From positions 93,438-157,437 of the forward strand of contig NZ_JASNRC010000012.1 in assembly GCF_030411995.1 (NCBI RefSeq): DNA of 64,000 bases, written 5' to 3'. This document shows positions 16,209 to 25,297 of this stretch, piece after piece. The DNA comes from Massilia sp. YIM B02769 (GTDB lineage Bacteria; Pseudomonadota; Gammaproteobacteria; Burkholderiales; Burkholderiaceae_D). The translations under genes and the position numbers were made by a program. The notes below the pieces were generated by a model. That model worked only from the letters and a program-made list of their open reading frames with translations, was not told where the DNA came from and ran no database searches. The first letter of the stretch is position 1; every line of letters starts with the position of its first letter.

Positions 16209-16762
16209 AGGGGTTGCCACAGCGCGGCATGACGCTGCCCGAACTCATCATCGTGACGGCGATCGCGGCGACCCTGCTGGCGCTCGGCCTGCCCAACCTG
16301 CAGTCCCTGGTGCATGCCCAGCAGGTGCGCAGCGCCACCAACGATTTGTTCGGTGCGATCAATCTCGCGCGCGCGCAGGCGATGGCGCGCAACGAGCGCG
16401 TGACGGTGGTGCCGCGCGACCCCGAGGGCACGCAATGGGCGCAGGGCTGGACCGTGTTCGCCGACCGCGACGGCGATGGCGCGCCCAGCGCGCCGGACGA
16501 CATCATCGCCGTGCATGGGCCGCTGCCGAGCGGCGTTGCTTCCGTGTTTGCCTTCACGAGTCCTGCAGCGCCGTATTACATCGCCTACAATGGCGCCGGA
16601 CGCAGTTGCAGCGACACCAGTAGCGCCTCGGCGCGCTGGGGCACGCTGTCGCTGTTCTACGGCAGCGCGATCCGGCGTATTAAAATCAACATGCTGGGCC
16701 GCGCCCGCGTGTGCGACCCGCGGCGCGACGACAACTGCGAAGGAGCGGAAGCGCCTTCGTGA
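16205..16762 (+). CDS. fimT: GspH/FimT-family pseudopilin
   Basis: A 185-aa protein beginning at an ATG that overlaps the pilE-like stop. The prepilin signal is KGLPQRG|MTLPELIIVTAIAATLLALGLP, with Glu+5. The following region SLVHAQQVRSATNDLFGAINLARAQAMARNERVTV is the GspH/FimT signature, and the C-terminal GspH domain includes GWTVFADRDGDG and IKINMLGRARVC. FimT can be a tip DNA-binding pilin in some species. It is last rather than first in this cluster. Whether it serves pilus or DNA uptake is not resolved. Confidence 0.87.
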   Translation: MKGLPQRGMTLPELIIVTAIAATLLALGLPNLQSLVHAQQVRSATNDLFGAINLARAQAMARNERVTVVPRDPEGTQWAQGWTVFADRDGDGAPSAPDDIIAVHGPLPSGVASVFAFTSPAAPYYIAYNGAGRSCSDTSSASARWGTLSLFYGSAIRRIKINMLGRARVCDPRRDDNCEGAEAPS

Positions 16763-16772
16763 ACGACTTTCA

Positions 16773-17900
16773 TTGAATACAGTGCAGATCAAGACCGATA
16801 CCGAAGGCATGGCGCTGGCCCTGGAATGGGCCGCGAAAGGCATGACCATCACCGCGCCGAACCCGCGTATCGGCTGCGTGATCGTGCGTGACGGCGAGGT
16901 GATCGGCGCCGGCCACACCCAGCCGGCCGGCCAGGCCCATGCCGAGATCCAGGCCCTGCGCGACGCCGCCGCGCGCGGCAATGACGTACGCGGCGCCACC
17001 GCCTACGTCACGCTCGAACCCTGCAGCCATTATGGCCGCACGCCGCCGTGCTCGAACGCGCTGGTGCAGGCCGGATTGGGACGCGTGGTGGCGGCGATGG
17101 GCGACCCGAATCCGCTGGTGGCGGGGCGCGGCATGGCCCAGCTGGAAGCGGCCGGCATCGCGGTGGCGATGGGCGAACTGGCGAACGAAGCCCATGAACT
17201 GAACATCGGCTTCTTCAAGCGCATGCGCCAGGGCCTGCCCTGGGTGCGCCTGAAGACGGCGGCCAGCCTGGACGGCGTCACGGCGCTCGACAACGGCGAA
17301 AGCCAGTGGATCACCGGGCCGCAAGCGCGTGCCGACGGCCATGCCTGGCGCGCACGCGCCTGCGTGATGTTGACCGGCATCGGCACGGTCAAGGCGGACG
17401 ATCCGCAACTCACGGTGCGCGGAATAGACACGCCGCGCCAGCCGCGCCGCGTGATCGTCGACAGCCGGCTCGACATCGACCTCGATGCGCGCATCCTGCA
17501 GGGCGAGCCTTGCTGGATCGTCGCGGCCGTCGACGATGGCGACAAGGCGCAGAAGCTGCGTGATGCCGGGCACGAGATCATCCTGCTGCCCAACGCTTCC
17601 GGCAAGGTCGACCTGCCGGCCTTGATGCGCGAACTCGGCCGGCGCGAGATCAACGAAGTCCACGTCGAAGCCGGCTCGAAACTGAACGCCTCGCTGGTGC
17701 GCGAAGGCTGCGTCGACGAGCTGCTGGTCTACCTGGCCCCGAGCCTGATCGGCGCCGGGCAGGGCATGTTCGCACTGCCCGCCCTGGCGCGCCTGGCCGA
17801 CAAATATGCATTGCGTTTTCATGGCGTCAGCCAGGTCGGCGCCGACCTGCGCATCCTGGCGCGCTTCGAACAACAAGAACAACCCCAAGAATCAACCTGA
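16773..17900 (+). CDS. ribD: Bifunctional riboflavin deaminase/reductase RibD
   Basis: About 375 aa. The start is uncertain: TTG 16773 or GTG 16782 give the expected ~10 residues before MALALEWAAKG, while the first in-frame ATG (16809) would trim the family N-terminus. The deaminase half (~10-150) has zinc ligands HAEIQAL and PCSHYGRTPPCSNAL. The reductase half (~155-370) has LKTAASLDGVTAL, ESQWITGPQARADGH and VHVEAGSKLNASL. It converts the GTP cyclohydrolase product to 5-amino-6-ribitylamino-pyrimidinedione phosphate. It follows the fimT-like gene by about 10 nt and precedes ribE by 13 nt. Confidence 0.95.
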   Translation: MNTVQIKTDTEGMALALEWAAKGMTITAPNPRIGCVIVRDGEVIGAGHTQPAGQAHAEIQALRDAAARGNDVRGATAYVTLEPCSHYGRTPPCSNALVQAGLGRVVAAMGDPNPLVAGRGMAQLEAAGIAVAMGELANEAHELNIGFFKRMRQGLPWVRLKTAASLDGVTALDNGESQWITGPQARADGHAWRARACVMLTGIGTVKADDPQLTVRGIDTPRQPRRVIVDSRLDIDLDARILQGEPCWIVAAVDDGDKAQKLRDAGHEIILLPNASGKVDLPALMRELGRREINEVHVEAGSKLNASLVREGCVDELLVYLAPSLIGAGQGMFALPALARLADKYALRFHGVSQVGADLRILARFEQQEQPQEST

Positions 17901-17913
17901 GGAATCAAGCCGT

Positions 17914-18543
17914 ATGTTTACTGGAATCGTCGCCGCTGTCGGCAACATCACTTCGGTCTCGCCGTTGGCGGGTGGACATGACGCGGGCGTGCGCCTGGAA
18001 ATCGACGCCGGCAGCCTGCCGCTGGGCGATGTCATCCTGGGCGACTCGATCGCCATCAACGGCGCCTGCATGACGGTCGTCGCCAAGACCGGCAGCAGCT
18101 TCGCCGTCGACGTCTCGCGCGAAAGCCTGAACAAGACCGCCGGCCTGGACGCCGCCGGCGAAGTCAACCTGGAAAAAGCCCTGACCCTGGCCGAGCGCCT
18201 GGGCGGCCACCTGGTGTCGGGCCACGTCGACGGCCTGGGCACGGTGCACAGCTTCGCGCCGGTCGGCGAATCGCACGAACTGGTGATCGACGCGCCGCAG
18301 GAACTGGCCAAGTTCCTGGCCTACAAGGGCTCGGTGGTGGTGAACGGCGTCTCGCTGACCGTCAACCGCGTGGAAGACCTGGAAGCGAACGGCGCCAAGG
18401 TGTGCCGCTTCTCGATCAACCTGATCCCGCACACCATCGAGGTCACGACACTGAAGCACCTGCGCGCAGGCAGCCAGGTCAACCTCGAGATCGACCTGAT
18501 CGCGCGCTACGTCGAGCGCATGCTGTCGGCTTCGAAGGTCTGA
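17914..18543 (+). CDS. ribE: Riboflavin synthase (alpha chain)
   Basis: A 209-aa enzyme made of two similar lumazine-binding barrels. The first opens MFTGIVAAVGNITSV and has GACMTVV and LGGHLVSGHVDGLG. The second has YKGSVVVNGVSLTVN and NLIPHTIEVTTLKHLRAGSQVNLEID. It dismutates two 6,7-dimethyl-8-ribityllumazine molecules to riboflavin. A TGAGGA site precedes the ATG, 13 nt after ribD. It is called ribC in E. coli nomenclature. The remaining rib genes (ribBA, ribH) lie 10 kb downstream. Confidence 0.96.
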   Translation: MFTGIVAAVGNITSVSPLAGGHDAGVRLEIDAGSLPLGDVILGDSIAINGACMTVVAKTGSSFAVDVSRESLNKTAGLDAAGEVNLEKALTLAERLGGHLVSGHVDGLGTVHSFAPVGESHELVIDAPQELAKFLAYKGSVVVNGVSLTVNRVEDLEANGAKVCRFSINLIPHTIEVTTLKHLRAGSQVNLEIDLIARYVERMLSASKV

Positions 18544-18564
18544 AGCCGCTTGCGCGAACCCGTG

Positions 18565-19764
18565 TTATTGCGGGTTGGTGAAGTAGAGCGCGCTGGTACC
18601 GCAGTCCGCGCACTCGCGGTAGAAATGGCGGCCATCCTTGCGGATGCGTTCCTTGTGGTCGGCGCCGCCGCAGCCCACGCTGAAAGGCGTGTTGCCGCTG
18701 CAGTCGCCGCACTTGAAGTAGTAGCCGTATTTTCCCCAGACGATGGACAGGGCCGCGCTGCCGCAGCTGCGGCAGGCGTGAGGCTGCGCTGCTGTATCGA
18801 TGCTCGCCGCCGCATGCGTGGAGGCGGTGCCCTGGACCGAAGGCGCGGCGGCGCTGCCTTTCGGCAGGATCACGACCCGCGGCCCGCTTCGTGACGGGGC
18901 TGCGGTGGCCAGCGCCGGTTCCGGCTGCGCGGGCGCCGACCGCGACTGAGCACGTGGCGGCGCAGCGGGTGCAGGGGCCGCCGAAGCCGACGCCGCGGGG
19001 GCCGAGGCAGTAGAAGCCGACCCTGCCGCGGCCGGCGCCGCCCGCACCAGCGCCTCGCGCTGCACGCCGAAGCGCGCCATGTAGTCCGAGGTCGAGGGCC
19101 GGTGCAGCGCCACCAGCTTCTTCGCGATGTCGCCGATCGAATCCGACACCGTGTTCTTCAGCAGGCCGCTGAGTGCCGTCAACACCGGCGCGCCTTCCAG
19201 CGACTTGCCCAGGCGTTCCATGAACTGGTCGGCCTTGACCACCTGCGAGGTATCGAATTTGCGCGGGCGGTCGATACGCGCGTCCGGCGCGACCAGCACC
19301 AGGGTCTCGATCGGCGACTCGCCCAGGCCCAGCGATTCCAGCACCTTGCGCAGTACCAGCGCATGGCGCTCGTTCTGGGCCAGCGGCGAGGGCATGCCCT
19401 CATAGGTTTTCTTCCAGTCGTTCCAGCGCAGGAATTCGCCCTGTTCGGTGATCTTCACGCCGTGCGCGAAATGCTTGGTTTCGAGGATGTAGATGCGCCG
19501 CGTGCGGTGGATCAGCAGGTGGTCGATCTGGGCCACGCGGCCATCGTCGAGCACCAGGCGCAGGTCGTGGACCACGGCCGTGCGCGTCGAATCCTTCAGG
19601 TGGAAGTCGATCAGGTAGGCCGATTCGCGTTCGCCCTTCACGCCGGCGCGCATGATGCGCAGCTCGCGTTCGATCAGCGCCTTTTTATCCGCGCCGGCCA
19701 GCGTCAGCATCTTTTCCAGGATCGCGATGACCGCGTCCTTGTTGTCGGTATCTTTGTAGATCAT
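18565..19764 (-). CDS. NERD-domain protein with two C-terminal zinc ribbons
   Basis: A 399-aa cytosolic protein. Residues ~35-150 form a NERD (nuclease-related) domain: GVKGERESAYLIDFHL, VVHDLRLVLDDGRVAQIDHLLIHRTRRIYILETKHF, with Asp in QIDHL and Glu-x-Lys in ETK resembling a PD-(D/E)xK nuclease core. An Ala/Pro/Ser-rich disordered linker (~235-330) follows. The C-terminus has two zinc ribbons, CRSCGSAALS...FKCGDC and CGGADHKER...FYRECADCG, like those of type IA topoisomerases. It is convergent with ribE (21-nt gap). A nucleic-acid processing role is likely by domain, but the substrate is unknown. Confidence 0.85.
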   Translation of the reverse strand: MIYKDTDNKDAVIAILEKMLTLAGADKKALIERELRIMRAGVKGERESAYLIDFHLKDSTRTAVVHDLRLVLDDGRVAQIDHLLIHRTRRIYILETKHFAHGVKITEQGEFLRWNDWKKTYEGMPSPLAQNERHALVLRKVLESLGLGESPIETLVLVAPDARIDRPRKFDTSQVVKADQFMERLGKSLEGAPVLTALSGLLKNTVSDSIGDIAKKLVALHRPSTSDYMARFGVQREALVRAAPAAAGSASTASAPAASASAAPAPAAPPRAQSRSAPAQPEPALATAAPSRSGPRVVILPKGSAAAPSVQGTASTHAAASIDTAAQPHACRSCGSAALSIVWGKYGYYFKCGDCSGNTPFSVGCGGADHKERIRKDGRHFYRECADCGTSALYFTNPQ

Positions 19765-19950
19765 GCGCGTCTCCCGCTCGGTTCACCCGCGAAGTGTAGC
19801 GGCGGCGCGGGCGGCCATCATGATATTTCCTTGCTTCAAGGCAAAATCATGCGGCTTGCATGGAAAATGTTGCGCGGCGAACTCAGACGATGTCGCGTAG
19901 ACTGCGCCAGGTCAACAAAGACGAGCCAGTCCGCGCATATCCCGTGCACA

Positions 19951-20051
19951 GAGCGTGTGAATACATCGCCAGGGCAAGGCGCAGAGTCGAAGACAGTACG
20001 AGCGTACGGCGAGACGATGCAACGCAGCCATGGCGATGTATTCACACGCTC
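19951..20051. repeat. 101-bp inverted-repeat element upstream of the S9 peptidase gene
   Basis: A perfect 20-bp inverted repeat (GAGCGTGTGAATACATCGCC at 19951-19970 and its complement at 20032-20051) encloses 61 bp. It is unrelated to the GTAGGGTGG family. The right arm ends about 16 nt before the AGGAGGAG ribosome site of the next gene, so the element lies in that gene's leader. The rest of the 314-bp gap (19765-20078) shows no gene. Confidence 0.75.
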
Positions 20052-20078
20052 GCAGGGCGGCCAACGAGGAGGAGAACA

Positions 20079-22022
20079 ATGAAATTATCGAAGTCCCTTG
20101 CCGTGGCGATGGGCGCCGGCGCCGTACTCGGCGCCAGCCTGGCCGGCGCGGCCCCTTTACGCGACTATCGCTCGGTCGCGATCACGGCGGGCGGCGAACG
20201 CATCGCCGCCATCGAATCCGATGCCGGCGGCCCTGGCCAGCGTCCGCATGCGCGCATCGTCGTGCGCGACGCCAGCAATGGCAAGGTGACGGCCGAGTAC
20301 GACCCTTGCGCCAGCTGTTCCTACGATTTCCCCAGCTGGTCGCCGGACCGCCAGAGCCTGGCCTTCATCGGCGCCGACGCGCAGGCCGGCAGCGCCACTT
20401 TGTGGGTGGTGCGCGGCGGCCGGCCGGCGCTTGCGGCCACGATCCAGGGCGTGGCCAACACGGCGCGCTGGTCGCCGGACGGCAGCCGCATCGCCTTCCT
20501 GGCCACCGTCGGCGCGAAGAAGCAGACCGGCGCCGTCGAAGCCGGCGAGCGCCTGGTCGGCGAAATCGGCGTCAACGAGGATGCCCAGCGCATCGCCATC
20601 GTCCCGGCAGGCGGCGGCGAGGCGCGCATGGTCTCGCCCGACGGCGCCTATGTCTACGAATACGACTGGACGCCCGACAGCAAGGGTTTCATCGCCACCA
20701 GCGCGCAGGGCAACGGCGACAACAACTGGTGGGTGGCCACGCTCGGCCACGTGGATGCCGCCAGCGGCGCGCTGCGCATCGTTGCCGCGCCGAAGATGCA
20801 GGTCAGCCTGCCGCATGTGTCGCCGGACGGGCGCACGGTGGCCTTTGTCGGCGGGCTGATGAGCGACTTCGGCTCGGTCGGCGGCGACATCTTTACGGTG
20901 CCATTTGCCGGTGGCGAGCCGGTCGACGTCACGCCCAACTACGCCGGCTCGTTCAACGGCCTGGCATGGAAAGGGAGCGGCCTGGTCGCCTCCAGCCTGC
21001 AGGGCGACCGGATGGCAATCGTCGCCGTCGATCCGCAGGCGCGCAGCACGCGCAGCCTGTGGTCCGGCGCGGTCACGGCCAGCGGCTCGCGCGACGGCCG
21101 CATCGTATTCAGCGCGGATGGCGGCGCGGCGGTGTCGGTGTTCGAGACGTATGAGAAGGCGCCCTGGATCGCCACCGGCCGCATCCACGAACTGGCCCAG
21201 GTCACGCGCGACAACGACGGCGCCGCACCCCAGGTAGCGGCGCGCAGCATCGATTGGAGCAACGAGGGTTACCGCAGCCAGGGCTGGCTGGTCGGCCCGC
21301 GCCAGCCGCAGGCCGGGCGCAAGCATCCGATGGTGGTGATCGTGCACGGCGGCCCGGCCTCGGCCGCCACGCCGCGCTATGTCGGCGCCGGCGAAACCGC
21401 CAATCCGCTGGTGCGCGAACTGGTCGAGCGCGGCTACTACGTGTTCATGCCGAACCCGCGCGGCAGCTATGGCCAGGGCCTGGCGTTCACCTCGGCCAAC
21501 CGGCGCGACTTCGGCGGCGGCGACTGGCGCGACATCCTGGCCGGCGTCGACGCGGCCATCGCGCAGGCGCCGATCGACGGCCAGCGCCTGGGGCTGATGG
21601 GGCACTCCTACGGCGGCTTCATGACCATGTGGGGCGTCACCCACAGCACGCGCTTCAAGGCGGCGGTGGCGGGTGCGGGCATCGCCAACTGGATCAGCTA
21701 CTACGGCCAGAACGGCATCGACCAGTGGATGGTGCCCTTCTTCGGCGCCACCATGTACGAGGACCCGGCGGTGTACCGCAAGGCCTCGCCGATCGAGTCG
21801 ATCAAGGATGCCAGGACGCCGACCCTGATCTACGTGGGCGAGCGCGACGTCGAGACGCCGGCGGTGCAGTCGATGGAGTTCTGGCACGGCCTGCGCGCGA
21901 TGAAGGTGCCGACCGCGCTGGTGATCTACGAAGGGGAGGGGCATGCGATCCGCAAGCCGGAGCATCAGCTGGATCAGCGCAGGAGGACGGTGGCGTGGTT
22001 CGAGAAGTATTTGAAGCCGTGA
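20079..22022 (+). CDS. S9-family prolyl oligopeptidase-like serine peptidase, exported
   Basis: A 647-aa protein starting MKLSKSLAVAMGAGAVLGASLAGA, a signal peptide ending AGA-APLRD. The ATG has an AGGAGGAG site. Residues ~30-370 form a beta-propeller of PD40-like repeats (PSWSPDRQSLAFIG, ARWSPDGSRIAFLA, PHVSPDGRTVAFVG). The C-terminal alpha/beta hydrolase (~400-647) has GHSYGGF with Ser510, Asp590 (VGERDVETP) and His622 (EGEGHAIRKPEH). These enzymes cleave short peptides. It is a stand-alone gene, convergent with the M16 peptidase gene and separated from it by a repeat pair. Substrate unknown. Confidence 0.92.
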   Translation: MKLSKSLAVAMGAGAVLGASLAGAAPLRDYRSVAITAGGERIAAIESDAGGPGQRPHARIVVRDASNGKVTAEYDPCASCSYDFPSWSPDRQSLAFIGADAQAGSATLWVVRGGRPALAATIQGVANTARWSPDGSRIAFLATVGAKKQTGAVEAGERLVGEIGVNEDAQRIAIVPAGGGEARMVSPDGAYVYEYDWTPDSKGFIATSAQGNGDNNWWVATLGHVDAASGALRIVAAPKMQVSLPHVSPDGRTVAFVGGLMSDFGSVGGDIFTVPFAGGEPVDVTPNYAGSFNGLAWKGSGLVASSLQGDRMAIVAVDPQARSTRSLWSGAVTASGSRDGRIVFSADGGAAVSVFETYEKAPWIATGRIHELAQVTRDNDGAAPQVAARSIDWSNEGYRSQGWLVGPRQPQAGRKHPMVVIVHGGPASAATPRYVGAGETANPLVRELVERGYYVFMPNPRGSYGQGLAFTSANRRDFGGGDWRDILAGVDAAIAQAPIDGQRLGLMGHSYGGFMTMWGVTHSTRFKAAVAGAGIANWISYYGQNGIDQWMVPFFGATMYEDPAVYRKASPIESIKDARTPTLIYVGERDVETPAVQSMEFWHGLRAMKVPTALVIYEGEGHAIRKPEHQLDQRRRTVAWFEKYLKP

Positions 22023-22077
22023 TCCGATTGGTGGGGCGTTGATCTCGCGCCTGCGTGTGATGGGGCAGCGGCGGTAA

Positions 22078-22277
22078 CCGTACGGTGGGCACTCCGTGCC
22101 CACGCGGTTACGTGCGTTTGATGTTGGCTACGTGCGGTGATGGTTCGCTCGCTGACGTTACCGAAAACCGTATCGGTAACGTTGCGGATTTTTGCGGGCG
22201 CTACGGGGCGATTCGTTACCGCCAACGCAAAAAGGATACGCACGTAACCGCGTGGGCACGGAGTGCCCACCGTACGG
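22078..22277. repeat. 200-bp REP-pair/MITE-like element with 40-bp perfect terminal inverted repeats
   Basis: The left end (22078-22117) and right end (22238-22277) are exact reverse complements over 40 bp. Each arm has its own hairpin, GTGGGCAC-TCC-GTGCCCAC, followed by CGCGGTTACGTGCGT. The ~120-bp core has no credible gene but has an inner palindrome GTTACCG...CGGTAAC. It sits between two convergent peptidase genes. The same arms occur at 33793-33995. No transposase is inside, so it would be non-autonomous. Confidence 0.9.
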
Positions 22278-22296
22278 GTGAAGCCGCAGGCCTTGA

Positions 22297-25233
22297 TCAG
22301 TTTGCGGCTGGTGCCGGCGCTTCTACCTTCGCCGACGCTTCCTTCGCCGCCGGCGCCGCAACCCCCTTCTCAGGATACAGCACCACCTGCACGTAATTCC
22401 CCGTATTCAGGTAACGCTTCGCCGCATCCCGTACCTCGTCCGCGCCCAGCGCCTGCACGCGCGCCTCGTGTGTCAGGATCGCCGCCGGATCGGTCCCGTC
22501 CAGCAGCGCCGATTGCAGGCGGCCCAGCCAGTAGCCGTTCTCGCGCAGCGCGCGGCGGTGGTTCTGGATCCAGTTCTGCTTCACCTTCGCCAAATCCGCC
22601 GCGCTCGGGCCCTCGCGTTTCAGGCGCTCGAATTCCTCGAAGGTGGCGGCAATCACCTTGTCGACATTCTCCGGCCCGGTCGGCAGGGTCACCGACAGCG
22701 AATAGCTCTCATACGGAATCCGGCCCAGCGACGCGCTGGCGCTGCCGCCGTAGATCAGCGACAGCTTTTCGCGCAGGACTTCGATGATGCGGATGTTCAG
22801 CACCTCGACCAGGGCCTGGATGCGCATCTGTTCCGCTTCCGAGAAGCTGGCGTCGCCGGTGAAGGTGAGCGAGATCGTGCTCTTCGGTTCGCTGCCGCTG
22901 TGGACTTCGCGCTTGACCACGCCCTTCACCGGGCGCAGGCCGACGTCGCGGTAGGCGGTCGGGATATCCGGCGTCGGCAGGCTGCCCAGGTAAGTCGCCA
23001 GCAGTGGCTTCACTTTTTCGATGTCGAAGCTGCCGACCATGATGAAGGTGAGGTCCTTGGCGCTGGAGAAGCGTTCGCGGTAGATGGCGATGCTGCGGTC
23101 CAGGCTGATCTGCGAGAACTCTTCCGGGCGCAGCTGGCGCGGCGCGCGCGGGTGGTTGTTGTACAGCGTGGCGATCAGGGTGTCGCCGAAGCGTGCGCCC
23201 GGCTGGGCCAGGCGGTTGCGCGCCGCTTCCACCTGCTTGCCGATGAACGACTTGAACAGGTCTTCGTCGCGGCGCACGGCGTCGAAGCGCAGCCACAGCA
23301 TCTGCAGCATGGTCTCGATGTCGGTCGCACCCGAGGAGGCGCCGACGATTTCGCTGTAGCCGGCCAGGCCCATGGTCACGGCCGCCGCCTTGCCGGCCAA
23401 CACGCGCGACAGATCGAGCGGCGAATAATCCTTCAGGCCCATGCTGGCGACGATCGCATTCGCATAGCGCGCGTTCAGGATATCGGCGTCGCCGTACAGG
23501 CTCTGGCCGCCGAAGCGCGCGGCGCTCATCACCACCTGGTCGTTGCGGAAGTCGGTCGATTTCAGGATCGCCTTGACGCCGTTCGAGAAGGTGAGTTCGG
23601 TCAGGCCGAGCGCCTTGTCCTGGGTCTCCTTGACGATGCTGCCGGCTTGCGGCGGCTGCGCCATCAGGGTCGAGCCGAGCGCCTTTTCCTCGCGCGGCGC
23701 GACCTGCTGCTTCTCGGCCGTGGCCAGGGCGGCGAGCAGGGCGTCGCCTTCGGGCGGCGGCATGTCCGCACGCGCAATCCCCGTGTACACCACCAGCTTG
23801 CCCGAATCGGCCGGGATGGTGCGGCGCGCGTAGGCGTTCATTTCGTCGAGCGTCACGCCGGGCAGCAGCTCGGTCGCATAGCCGTATTCGGCGGCGATGC
23901 CGGGAATCGGTTCCTGCTGCAGGAAGTTGCGCATGTACTCGCCGACGTAGGAGCCGGAGTCGGTCTTGTCGCGCTCGTTGTAGCTGCGCTCGAAGCTGCG
24001 CATCATGTCCTTCTTGGCGCGATCGAGTTCGGCGGCGGAAAAACCATACTGGCGCGCACGCTCGTTCTCGCGCACCAGGGCGTCGATGGCTTTCGGCGCG
24101 CCGCCCGGGCCGACCGCCGCGCTCGAACTGTAGGCCTTATAGAAGGGCGTCAGCTTGCCCAGGGCGCTGCCGCCGCGCAGGAAGGGGGGCTCGGCCTGCT
24201 GCGACAGTTCCGCCAGGCGCAGGTTCAGCACGCCGGTGAACAGGCTTTCGACCAGCTGCTCGCGGTAGCCGCGCACGGTGTCGGGTTCGCGCACCGGCAT
24301 CACCGGATAGCGGATCAGGATACTGTTGCCGCTGGCTTCCTTGTCGGTGACCACCACCGCCTCGGTATCGTCGCGGCGCGGGATCTGTGCGTACTCGCGC
24401 TTGCGCACCGGGCTCGGGTTCTTCAGCTTGCCGAAGTGGGCGCGGATCAGCTTTTCGGCCGCGGCAGGCTCGATATCGCCGACCGCCACCACCGCCATCA
24501 GATCGGGACGGTACCAGTCGCGGTAGAAGCGGCGCAGGGTCTCGGGCTGGAAGGTGCGCAGCACGTTCTCCTTGCCGATCGGCAGGCGTTCGGCGTAGCG
24601 CGAGCCGTTGAACATCTTCGGGTACAGCTTCTTGCCGATGCGGTCGCCGGCGCCCTTGCCGAGCCTGAGCTCTTCGAGCACGATGCCGCGTTCCTTCTCG
24701 ATCTCGGCATCCTCGAAGCTCAGGCCGTGGGCCCAGTCCTCGAGCACCTGGAAGGCGCGCGTGAGGTTCTCCGGCTTGTCGGTCGGGATCGGCAGGATAT
24801 ACACGGTTTCGTCGAACGAGGTATAGGCATTCAGGTCGGCCCCGAACTTCACGCCGATCGACTGCAGGTAGTCGACCAGTTCGTGCTTCTTGAAGTTGGC
24901 GGTGCCGTTGAAGGCCATGTGCTCGACAAAATGCGCCAGGCCTTGCTGGTCGTCGTCCTCGAGGATCGAGCCGGCCTTCACCACCAGGCGCAGTTCCACG
25001 CGGCGCTCGGGGCGCGCGTTCTTCTGGATGTACCAGGTCAGGCCGTTCGCCAGCTTGCCGACCTTGACCTGCGGACCGACCGGGATCGGTGCATCCAGCT
25101 GGATGGGTTTGACGGGTTTGGCGGCCTGGGGCGCCTTGGCCGCTTTCGCGGCGGCAGGGGCGGCGTCGGCAACGAAGGGATAGGCGAGAAAGACAGCGGC
25201 GAGACAGGTGCTACGGACGAATTGGGTGAGCAT
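22297..25233 (-). CDS. M16-family zinc metallopeptidase (pitrilysin type), exported
   Basis: A 978-aa protein with a signal peptide (MLTQFVRSTCLAAVFLAYPFVADA). The inverted zinc motif HFVEH is at 101-105 with the distal Glu in the following helix (about 75 residues on, IEKERGIVLEELR). The N-terminal catalytic module is followed by the inactive M16_C modules (PDLMAVVAVGDIEPAAAEKLI; DLTFIMVGSFDIEKVKPLLATYLGSLP), giving the usual four-domain clam shell. The C-terminus is Ala/Pro-rich. It probably degrades peptides in the periplasm or at the surface. It lies 64 nt downstream of a GGDEF-EAL gene on the same strand, so co-transcription is possible. Confidence 0.93.
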   Translation of the reverse strand: MLTQFVRSTCLAAVFLAYPFVADAAPAAAKAAKAPQAAKPVKPIQLDAPIPVGPQVKVGKLANGLTWYIQKNARPERRVELRLVVKAGSILEDDDQQGLAHFVEHMAFNGTANFKKHELVDYLQSIGVKFGADLNAYTSFDETVYILPIPTDKPENLTRAFQVLEDWAHGLSFEDAEIEKERGIVLEELRLGKGAGDRIGKKLYPKMFNGSRYAERLPIGKENVLRTFQPETLRRFYRDWYRPDLMAVVAVGDIEPAAAEKLIRAHFGKLKNPSPVRKREYAQIPRRDDTEAVVVTDKEASGNSILIRYPVMPVREPDTVRGYREQLVESLFTGVLNLRLAELSQQAEPPFLRGGSALGKLTPFYKAYSSSAAVGPGGAPKAIDALVRENERARQYGFSAAELDRAKKDMMRSFERSYNERDKTDSGSYVGEYMRNFLQQEPIPGIAAEYGYATELLPGVTLDEMNAYARRTIPADSGKLVVYTGIARADMPPPEGDALLAALATAEKQQVAPREEKALGSTLMAQPPQAGSIVKETQDKALGLTELTFSNGVKAILKSTDFRNDQVVMSAARFGGQSLYGDADILNARYANAIVASMGLKDYSPLDLSRVLAGKAAAVTMGLAGYSEIVGASSGATDIETMLQMLWLRFDAVRRDEDLFKSFIGKQVEAARNRLAQPGARFGDTLIATLYNNHPRAPRQLRPEEFSQISLDRSIAIYRERFSSAKDLTFIMVGSFDIEKVKPLLATYLGSLPTPDIPTAYRDVGLRPVKGVVKREVHSGSEPKSTISLTFTGDASFSEAEQMRIQALVEVLNIRIIEVLREKLSLIYGGSASASLGRIPYESYSLSVTLPTGPENVDKVIAATFEEFERLKREGPSAADLAKVKQNWIQNHRRALRENGYWLGRLQSALLDGTDPAAILTHEARVQALGADEVRDAAKRYLNTGNYVQVVLYPEKGVAAPAAKEASAKVEAPAPAAN

Positions 25234-25297
25234 CGGGATTCCGTGACGGGGTTCTGTAAATGAGCGTCGAAGGTCTATTGTAAAGCCTGGTGACCCG

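Noticed and set aside
22078..22277. Small insertion sequence
   Set aside because: The core between the inverted repeats is only about 120 bp and has no transposase reading frame.
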